Assembly (NCBI RefSeq): GCF_028583425.1
Contig: NC_072801.1
Coordinates: 9,258,001-9,322,000 of the forward strand
Reading direction: 5' to 3'
DNA length: 64,000 nucleotides
DNA from: Eublepharis macularius
Lineage: Eukaryota > Chordata > Lepidosauria > Squamata > Eublepharidae
Below, piece by piece: positions 56,396-64,000 of this stretch. The notes under the pieces are model-generated. The model made no database searches, was not told the origin of the DNA, and saw nothing but the letters and a program-made list of their open reading frames with translations. The position numbers and the translations under genes are program-made. Within the stretch, counting starts at the first letter, position 1; each line of letters opens with the position of its first letter.

Positions 56396-58200
56396 TAGCC
56401 AAACTTTCCTCAGCATCCCACGCTAGACCAACACAATCAATGCCAGTGATCTTAGGAGCGGAGAGTGTCCTGAAAGAGAGACTCTCGAAAGAGTATTGCC
56501 ATTCCCGCCCCCCCCCCCCCCGCCCCCGACCATCCGGCCAAGACTGGTGAAGGTCCAAGAAACCTGGGGGGAGGCGGGCAGTTCTTTCAAGGCGACCGTT
56601 CCACCTTCTCTCACCCAGGTCTCAATCATGCACGCCAGGTCCACTCCCTCCGCTGCAATAAAATCCTGCAACGTTTTCGTCTTATTGTTGATGGACCTGG
56701 CATTGCACAACACCAGTGCCAGAGGGAGGCTATATCTCCTAGCCCCAGTACCAGCATGCCTTGGGATGGGACGCAGGCTGGAAGGACACCAAGCCCTATC
56801 ACGTTTCCGTGGCCTTCCCTTCCAGCCCTGCATCCCACCACCATACCTCCCTTGACCCTGGAGTACTGGGATCCCCAGCCCCACCCTGGTCTCCCCCCTC
56901 ATATCCACCGCCCTCCGCAATCCCCACCCCACAAATTAACATACAACAATGACAACACCAGATCAGAGCAGCTACCCACAATTCAACCATCATTGCCCCC
57001 ACCCCCCAATTACACACAAAATAATTACAAACACAATCAGGTGGAATAAATGCAAAAATATAGCATCTGATCCAATCCGGTTCAGCTTCCATTCCTTTCC
57101 ACCCTGAAAGCACAACCCTACTGGTTGGTGGGCAAAGACAACATCGCCCCCCTGGGCGAAGCCCCCCTGGGCTTCAGTTTCCACGGCCTTTGCAACGTGC
57201 CCTCTCCACTCTCCTCCCACATATGTGCATTCAGCCAGTAGTTGGTTCCAGCCGTCTCCCAGGGACCCTCTTCCAGTTTCTCAGCACCCCAGCACCCCTC
57301 CCCCACTTCTAACCAGCTAGCTTCAAAGTTTCCCGATGTTAAAATGGCCAAGCAGACAGGCGGCCAGAGCAGACCTCACCGCCAGCTAGGCAGTTCAATG
57401 TCCTACCCAGCAGGGGTTTACATTGAAGCTTAATTCCACAGGGCATTGGGTGAGGCTCTAGCCACACACCATCATCCCACAATTCAACAAGGCTCCAAGC
57501 ACGCTGAGTACAACGGACACTGGGCTCAGCAGGTCACATAGCAGCAAGGCAGCCCCTGGGAGCAGTTCACAATGAGGCGGCAAGCAGCGGGGCTCAGCCA
57601 GCACCAATTTCTACAAAGCTGGGTTCAGCGAAACACTGGATTCAGTGAGATAACGTAGCAGTGAGATGACGGGCAGCCCCCCCCCCCCCCCGGCAGCAGC
57701 TCAGCAGCAGCAGGCTACTGGGACAACTCAACACTGGGCAGCCAGGCTCAGCTCAGCTCAGCTGAAAAATGGTGGGGTGGCAAGATGGTGGATCCACACA
57801 GCAGGGAGGCTAGAGTCAGCCCGACACAGCTCATCTCAGCTCGACAATGCGACAGGCAGCGAGGTAACTCCACTGGTAGCTCAGACACAATGTGCGGCCA
57901 ATCCAGGCGGGCCCTCACGCTGTAGCCACAACCCTGCTCTCGCCACTTCCTCCGGGTCTCCACTTATCCCATGGATCGAAACAGCTGCTCCCTCTGCAGT
58001 ACAACACAATTCAACGCCCGCCGCTCACTCGGTGCTGTAGGTCCTTTCCTGCAGGTCAATTTCGCTTCTCTCTCTCTCTCTCGTCCCTGCATGTCAATTT
58101 CTTTTATCTCTCTCTCGTCTAGTTCTCCACTCTGGTTCTTCACTTCCCCGGCTGATCCACACCTCCTCCCCGGCTGTGTCGGGTGGGACCGGCGTATCAG
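56396..58200 (-). mobile_element. 5' part of the L2-like LINE
   Basis: It contains the start of the endonuclease (- strand, ALVLCNARSINNKTKTLQDF) at about 56720 and an upstream GC-rich region with C runs (56508-56525, 57677-57691) and CTCT repeats near 58070. The upstream part has no recognisable ORF1. The high-coordinate limit is uncertain. Confidence 0.75.
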
Positions 58201-58593
58201 ATATTCAGCGGAGCAACAATAGCAAAGCTGGTGCTAGACCTCAATATATTTAGTTATCAGTAGAAGTTAGCTTAAAATATTATAAAATATTATGGGTTTG
58301 AATTGCCAAAAACGACAGGAAACAATTTTAAACCCTTAAAACCGGATTATCTGCTGAACTTGACACAGTTCAAGAGATAGTCCCAGACTACAAGATTGCT
58401 GCATCTTCTCCCATGTCCTGCTAATAAAGGCCAAGAAAACAAAGAGGATGCTGAGCCTGCTCTGCTTACCCTTTTGGAGATTGGACAGCAAATAAATCAT
58501 GAAATGACACCCCCTCCTTGTTCCCCAGCCAAAAAGTGTCACTGACAGTTCTGATTGCAAAGGGCAGATTGGAAGCCCGAGAGAGAGTCTCAC
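58201..58593 (-). other. WDR90: WDR90 intron segment, nothing recognised
   Basis: Intron between the L2-like LINE and the donor at 58593. No repeat seen. Confidence 0.45.
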
Positions 58594-58737
58594 CTCGGGA
58601 CCTGCCGGAGCTGGAAAACTCAGCCAATCCAGGAGTTCACATTTGTCCTTCATCCAGTCTGAGACCCAGATGCTCACACGTCGGTCAGCACTCACGGCCA
58701 ACCAGAGATCGCTGCCTTCAACCCCAAGTTCAGCATC
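58594..58737 (-). CDS. WDR90: WDR90 exon: WD repeat with DLWLAVS and VSIWVSDW
   Basis: This 144-bp exon encodes DAELGVEGSDLWLAVSADRR, then VSIWVSDWMKDKCELLDWLS and FPAPAGPE. The human stretch, as recalled, has EDLGVEGTDLWLAASGDQRV and LVDWLSFPAP. The acceptor is GGTGTTTCTCTCCAG before 58737 and the donor is CCCGAG|GTGAGA at 58594/58593. It is in phase 0 at both ends. It forms most of one beta-propeller blade, with a WD-like SIWVSDW. Confidence 0.95.
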
Positions 58738-58934
58738 CTGGAGAGAAACACCAAACCAGAATGCCCCCAGCGCTCCAGACAAAAGCGTCCTCCCATGTTC
58801 CAAAGGAAGCGGTCGATTAAATTTTATTCCCTGGCTGTGGGCCACCAATCAACACTGTATGCCTTTACCCAGCCGTGGACCGATGGGGAAAAGCTGCCAC
58901 ATGAGCCCTCATGCCAGGCAGGGTGCCGCTTCAC

Positions 58935-59065
58935 CTGCTTCTTCGTGCCGTCGAGAACGTTGATGGGGGATGAGCGATGCTCACTCAGAACTCGGACAGT
59001 CATTCCTGTTCGTGGGCTGCTGACGGCCACCAGCCCATCCTTGTCACCAGACAAGATGATTTCTC
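58935..59065 (-). CDS. WDR90: WDR90 exon: SGDKDGLVAVS
   Basis: This 131-bp exon encodes EIILSGDKDGLVAVSSPRTG, then MTVRVLSEHRSSPINVLDGT and KKQ. The human text, as recalled, is VLSGDKDGLVAVS..TGTTFRVLSDHQGAPI. The acceptor is CTTCTGTCTCTAG before 59065 and the donor is AAGCAG|GTGAAG at 58935/58934. It enters with GA completing a Gly codon begun in the previous exon. The donor was chosen because it keeps the same number of residues as in human up to LGVEG. Confidence 0.92.
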
Positions 59066-59626
59066 CTAGAGACAGAAGATACAGTGAAGAGCCTCACTGA
59101 AGACAGGCAGCCCAGCTCACCAAGGAATCTTCAGGAATGCCAACGAGGTCACAAAAGGAACTATGTTGGCAGGACACCCTTAATATACTGCCCTTGGCTG
59201 AAAGCCCATTGACTGAAGTACCTCATAAGAAGACTCCTTTTCATCATTCAAAATTGCTTTCAGACACAATTAGGTCACGCAGAGGCCATTTTGCCACAAC
59301 AGCTTGCTCTCAGGCAACTATAGTTTCAAGACACGTTTCCTTGGTTAGCTCTAGATTTTACTATGCCAAAGAATACTATTTTTAATACTATTTTAGCCTG
59401 AAAACAGCTCTTTCAAGCTGCCAGTAACCAGTGTTTATGGCATATGCTGAGTTGGATTTTTAAAAAATGCTGGATTTTATTTAATGCTTTTTAATGCTTT
59501 GTTTTTACTTTTTATTATTTTATAAGTTGCCTCAGGCAAGTTTCTGAAGCAGCAGCATAAAAAATTAAAGCCATTTTGACTTCAGTGGTCCAGAATCTCA
59601 TCTCAGTACAGCCCCCTGCAGCCAGT
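59066..59626 (-). other. WDR90: WDR90 intron segment
   Basis: No coding similarity. About 59470-59575 (TTAATGCTTTTTAATGC, then ATAAGTTGCCTCAGGC) faintly resembles the 3' tail of a LINE, but is too short to assign. Confidence 0.4.
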
Positions 59627-59893
59627 TTGGTGTAGTGGTTAAACCCGCGGGACTCTAATCTGGAGAGCCGGGTTTGATTCCCCACTCCTCCACTTGAAGC
59701 CGGCTGGGTGACCTTGGGCTAGTCACTGCTCTCTGGAGCTCTCTCAGCCCCACCCACCTCACAGGGTGATTATTGTTGTGGGGATAATAATGGCATACTT
59801 TGTAAACCACTCTGAGTGGGCATTAAGTTGTTCTGAAGGGTGGTATATAAATCGAATGTTGTTGTTGTTATTGTTATTATTATGATCATCATC
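59627..59893 (+). mobile_element. tRNA-derived SINE, well preserved
   Basis: Same family as 8286-8525. A box in GTTTGGTGTAGTGGTTAAAC, B box in CGGGTTTGATTCCCCACTCC, body TGGGTGACCTTGGGCTAGTC and CACCCACCTCACAGGGTGAT, tail GGTGGTATATAAATCGAATG followed by GTT/ATT repeats. It is less diverged than the copy at 8286. Confidence 0.87.
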
Positions 59894-60639
59894 ATCTAGA
59901 TCAACAGGGTACAACTGGGCCACGGTGTGAACATGAGAAATACCAAATAACACCATGGACTATGGACTAAATTAAACACAATACAAAGTTTACTTGTAAC
60001 AGCGCTTAACTGTCTGATACAAAATGTACAGGCAGGCATATAACCACAAACCAAACTAATACACAATATATAGAAAATATTCTCTTCACAATATCAGTCT
60101 TCAATCTTCAATCCTTCTGTTGATGAAAGCATGACCTATGCACATCTGCTTTTACCATGTATTTGAAAGCCTTCCTCAGAGTTGTGTTTCACCAGTTGCT
60201 GTGTAGCAAATAACATAATCTAAAAGAATAATCTTTGCATAAGGTGTATGTTTTATACTCATATATAAACAGTATAAAACTTATACTCTTTATGGTCTTA
60301 ATAAGGCAGATTATACACCTTTCATTTAAAGGCTCCTGTGGCTTTAAGCAACAGGTGTAATGGATTTGACCATGACAATAGGAGTAAAGATATGCAGATT
60401 TCTGGTGCTACTGACCCAGGAGAGGCTAAACAGCTGATTTTTGGTGTTACTCATGAAAGGAGAGGAGAGGCTAAACAGCTCTAACACAATTCACAAGCAG
60501 GCTTAGAAGTTGTAGGTTTGCTATGTGCAGGGTGAGTTCATTTTAAAAGCAAATATGATTTTTGTATAAATGTATGTAAAGATTATTCCTCTAGATTATC
60601 ATCTTTGTGATGAACCACACTCCAAAACATTGGAAACCA
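59894..60639 (-). other. WDR90: WDR90 intron segment, nothing recognised
   Basis: AT-rich sequence between the SINE and the CR1, with no family text seen. Confidence 0.4.
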
Positions 60640-62790
60640 AGCCTCAGAATACAGTATCAAATGAAGAGCATTGTCAGACATACAGGTTGAACTTCAGGAA
60701 AGCAAATTTTAACAAAATGAAAGCTATGCTGGGCAGAATCCCGTGGTCAGAAATACTTGAGAAAGGAGTTCAAGAGGAGTGGGAGTTTCTTAAAAGCAAA
60801 ATATTGAAAACAGCAAAAAAGGGTTCTTTGCTTATGTTCAAAGTAAGAAAAAGAGCAAGGCCATGATGGGCCCATTGCAGGAAGAGGGAAGTGAAATCGC
60901 AACAGGTGATGAAGAGAGGGCAGAACTGCTCAATTCCTACTTTTCCTCAGTCTTCTCCTGCGAGGGAAATGATGCTCAACATGGCAATAACCGAACACAT
61001 GATGGGGGAAGGGAGTTACAGCCTAGGATCAGCACAGAGGTAGTACGTAAACACCTAGTTTCTTTAAATGGAACTAAGTCCTCAGGGCAAGATGAATTGC
61101 ACCCAAGGGTACTAAAAGAACTCGCAGATGAGCCTCTGTCCATTATTTTTGAGAATTCTTGGAGATCAGGAGAAATGCCAGAAGACTGGAGGCGGCAAAT
61201 GTTGTCCCCATCTTCAAGAACGGGAAAAAGGAGGATCCAGGTAACTACCGACCCTTCAGCTTCACATCTATACCTAGAAAAGTCTTAGAACAAATCAAAC
61301 AGTCAATCCTTGAGCATTTAGAAAGGATGGCTGTGATTACAAAGAGCCAGCATGGGTTTCTCAAGAACAAGTCATGCCACACTAACCTCTTTTTTTGAGA
61401 AAATTACTACCTTGCTGGATCAGGGGAATGCTGTAGACATAGTTTATCTCTATTTCAGTAAGGTTTTTGAAAAGGTTCCACATAATATCCTTGTCGACAA
61501 GTTGGTAAAATGTGGTTTGGATCCTACTACCATTAGGTGGATCTGTAACTGGTTGACAGATTGCACCCAAAGAGTGCTTATTAATGGTTCCTCATCCTCT
61601 TGGAGAAGAGTGACAAGTGGAGTTCCTCAGGGATCAGTCCTGGGATCTGTTCTGTTCAACATTTTTATAAATGATTTGGATGAAGGAACAGAGGGAATGC
61701 TTATTAAATTTGCAGATGATAATAAGTTGGGAGGGGTGGCAACTATGGTCAAAGACAGAGTAAGGATACAGGATGATCTTGACAGGCTGGAAAACTGGGC
61801 TAAAACAAATAAAATGAATTTCAACAGAGATAAATTCAAAGTTCTGCATTTAGGGAGGAAAAAACAAATGCATGATAGGATGAGGGAGACTTGTCCTGGC
61901 AGTAGTATGTGTGAAAAAGATCTCGGGGTCTTAGTAGACCATACCCTGAACATGAGTCAGCAGTGCGATATGGTAGCTAAAAAGGCAAATGCAATTTTGG
62001 GCGGTATCGACAGAAGCATAGTGTCCAGATCACGAGAAGTGATGGTATCTGCTCTGCTCTGGTTAGACCTCACCTAGAGTATTGTGTTGTTTTGGGCACC
62101 ACAACTTAAGAAGGATATAGACAAGCTGGAACGTGTCCAGAGGAGGGCAATGAAGATGGTGAGGGGTCTGGAGACCAAGTCCTATGCAGAAAGGTTGAAG
62201 GAGCTTGGAATGTTTAGCCTGGAGACAACTGAGAGGTGATATAACTATCTTCAAGAACTTGAAGGGCTGTCATATAGAGGATGGTGCGGAGTTGTTTTCT
62301 GCTGCCCCAGAAGGTCGGACTAGAACCTACAGCTTGAAATTAAATCAAAAGAGCTTTCAGCTAAACATTAGGAAGAACTTCCTGACAGAGCGGTCCCTCA
62401 GTGTAACAGGCTTCCTCTGGAGGTGGTGGGCTCTCTTTCTTTGGAGGTTTTTCAGCAGAGGCTAGATGGCCATCGGACAGCAATGTTGATTCTGTGAACC
62501 TGGGCAGATCCTGAGAGGGAGGGGCAGGAAGGGTTACATCAGGGCTTAGTTCTTGTGGCCCCTTCTTACATGCCCAGGGTAAGGCCAATCACAACCAGGT
62601 AGCAAATTTCCCCAGGCCAGTTTGACTAGGGATCCTGGAGGTGTTTTGCCATCTTCTGGGCATGCAGCAGGGGTCACTGGGGGTATGGGGAGAGGAGATA
62701 GTTGTGAATTTCCTGAATTGTGCAGAGGGTCGGACTAGATGACCCTGGAGGTCCCTTCCAGCTCTGTGATTCTATTCTATGATTCTAAGT
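60640..62790 (+). mobile_element. CR1 LINE, 5'-truncated, older copy
   Basis: It starts within ORF2 (YRLNFRKANFNKMKAMLGRI), then MGPLQEEGSEIATGDEERAE, LLNSYFSSVFS, KSSGQDELHPRVLKEL, VDIVYLYFSKVFEKVPHN, TSGVPQGSVLGSVLFNIF, LIKFADDNKLGG and MVAKKANAILGG. The 3' end carries GGTCGGACTAGATGAC and GATTCTATTCTATGATTCT. The FADD catalytic pair is still present, but the frame shifts near 60865, 61200 and 61390 and again after 62077. It belongs to a different CR1 subfamily than the copy at 25320, judged by amino-acid differences. Confidence 0.9.
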
Positions 62791-63808
62791 TTTGGGCCTT
62801 GGCAGATGCCAACCTCAGGCTATGTTGGTGCCAGCCCTAAGTGAAGGCAAGAATTTCTCTGTTCCCTTTCAGATCGCATAACACCATCCATTCCCCCTCT
62901 GACCCCTGTACTGTCACTTCCCTGATTACTGAGCAAACGGGCAAAGTTAAACCTGGGAAACCAGTCCAGACAGTCGGGATAGATGCCAAGGGAGGAGAGT
63001 TCCATTCTCCTGGCCACCTGCTTCTTTTAATAAGTTTATAACTGATAAAATCTTTGTGGCTGGGGAGCTGTGGGTGGGGACAGAGAGACGTGCAGGGATT
63101 TAGAAATGCAGGGAGACGGATTATCTGGTTAACCCTTTTAATGCATCTGAATTGCTGACTGAGTATGAAGCAAATGATTATTTTCTTGAATGACCGGGTT
63201 TATTCAGGGAATTATGCTGTGGCTCCTCCTTTCCTTCCACGTCTGGGTGATGGAAGCAAAACAGCCGCAGCAGAGAAGGGAACTAATAGCAGGACCAGCG
63301 GCAGTGGGAGTGGACGGGAATCGACTATTCTTACAGTGAATTCAAGTAATGCTTCCCCCCTCCCTGAAAACTTTCCAAGTAAAGCAGGCAAATGTCCAGT
63401 GTAACCCTGGGGGTCTGTGCTGGCCAGAGTGCTCAGACAAGACATGGGAAACACTTGTTTGTGTTGTAGGTTTGGAGATGCTAAGAAAGAGTGGGAGAAG
63501 ATTCCTGGCTTTTTAAACCTTATCTCAACTTCAGCTGGGCAGGTGTGTGCTGCTGAGTAGTCTTGTGGCCAAAGGGCCAGGGATGCTTCCTCCTGGCAAG
63601 TGGATTTCTGGAAGTGGCATATGAAAAACAAGTGTGGGTTTGTATTCTGGGGTGGTAAAGGTCTTTTGATTTTGGGGAGGAGGTACGGCAGAAGGAAAGA
63701 GGATCTCGGTTCAAACTGACCTCACACCTCCCAAGCGAAACAATTACAGCTGAGCTCTGCTTCTCAAGGCACAACTCAACATGAACAATGAAGACTTCAG
63801 GCTCTTAC
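62791..63808 (-). other. WDR90: WDR90 intron segment, nothing recognised
   Basis: Intron from the donor ATG|GTAAGAGC at 63808 down to the CR1 3' end. No repeat or other exon was recognised. Confidence 0.45.
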
Positions 63809-63989
63809 CATCTGCAGAGTAGCTGAGGGCTGTCACAGCGGCAGAGTGGGGGTGCATCTTCAGTTCCATCTCTGTCCGGGAAATGCTAAACACCCGGAGC
63901 GTGCCATCACTGTACCCTGCCACAACATGCTGGCCTTTGGGTCCACTGAGGGAGCCAGGCACTGGGCTCCAGGCCAGGCACAAGCAACT
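63809..63989 (-). CDS. WDR90: WDR90 exon: WD repeat with AGYSDGTLRVFS
   Basis: This 181-bp exon encodes SCLCLAWSPVPGSLSGPKGQ, then HVVAGYSDGTLRVFSISRTE and MELKMHPHSAAVTALSYSAD. The human text, as recalled, has RLVAGYSDGTLRVFSVSRTE and MELKMHPHPVALTAVAFS. The likely acceptor is ATCCCTCCCAG just before 63989, close to the window edge, and the donor is GATG|GTAAGA at 63809/63808. It leaves one base of a Gly codon to the next exon. The long N-terminal part of WDR90 lies right of the window. Confidence 0.92.
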
Positions 63990-64000
63990 CTGGGAGGGAT

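Larger units (their letters stand above)
36541..58200 (-). mobile_element. L2-like LINE, host of the nested insertions
   Basis: Read on the - strand from about 58200 to 36541. A GC-rich 5' region comes first, then endonuclease at 56720-56550 (LVLCNARSINNKTKTLQDFI, ACMIETWVREGG). The endonuclease continues across the chromovirus at 39796-39443 (RLLVLSDFNVHVDDA, VLWSDHHVLRADLG). RT is at 38646-37379 (LLILLDLSAAFDTVSHELL, YADDTQLYLL) and the C-terminal region at 37373-36957 (RLRRVQNAAAHVLTGVPYRT, LQPLHWLPVEFRIRFK). It ends with CTTGTGGGAAGGGCGGGTTA and an ATT tail. The text fits the L2 group, in the broad CR1/L2 lineage. Without insertions it would be about 4.6 kb. It is broken by frameshifts and invaded by a solo LTR, a chromovirus and, inside that, an L1. 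The 5' limit is approximate. Confidence 0.85.

Noticed and set aside
58336-58848. A 170-codon single-exon reading of the WDR90 region
   Set aside because: Only the middle matches WDR90. The flanks beyond the CCAG acceptor and the GTGAGA donor are intron read-through.
1-64000. CRISPR arrays, operons or prokaryotic signals
   Set aside because: No regularly spaced direct repeats are present, and the introns, SINEs and LINEs show vertebrate nuclear DNA.

Overview
The window is vertebrate nuclear DNA, most likely from a squamate reptile. Spliced host exons sit among tRNA-headed SINEs of the Sauria type, 5S-rRNA-headed SINEs, CR1, L1 and L2-like LINEs, two types of Ty3/gypsy LTR element and palindromic MITEs. 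Species cannot be named from the sequence alone.

Two host genes are supported, converging tail to tail. The last three coding exons of NAGPA, the lysosomal 'uncovering enzyme', run on the + strand at 3903-6783. The last six coding exons of WDR90, a WD-repeat centriole/cilium protein, run on the - strand from 63989 down to the stop at 17698. Splice sites, codon phases and protein similarity recalled from the human proteins agree for both genes. Nothing else here looks like a host coding gene.

Layout: 1-3239, a rearranged chromovirus fossil with an LTR; 3240-6783, NAGPA exons with a palindromic repeat, a microsatellite and a small inverted-repeat insertion; 6784-16275, intergenic DNA with a MITE, SINEs, a CR1 tail, a retroposed insert with a 17-bp target duplication and L1-like debris; 16275-18656, WDR90 3' end; 19180-24707, a full-length but decayed L1 with an 11-bp target duplication; about 25320-34937, a CR1 split by a young Gmr1-like LTR element (28759-34361, target duplication TATGT); 35283-35402, a WDR90 exon; 35735-58200, a 23-kb intron filled by nested repeats; 58594-63989, three more WDR90 exons with a SINE and another CR1.

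The most striking region is 36-58 kb. An L2-like LINE (- strand) was entered by a solo LTR and by a chromovirus (39879-56390, target duplication GTAGA). A 5'-truncated L1 (51499-55703) then landed in the chromovirus with a 16-bp target duplication. Part of this stack is present twice in tandem, about 5,432 bp per unit (38063-43496 and 43495-48928). The units are almost identical, with a 2-base overlap at the junction. This is either a very recent duplication or an assembly error. I found no convincing new biological system. The best leads are this duplication, the integrase-before-reverse-transcriptase element in one long open frame, and the NAGPA-WDR90 gene adjacency.
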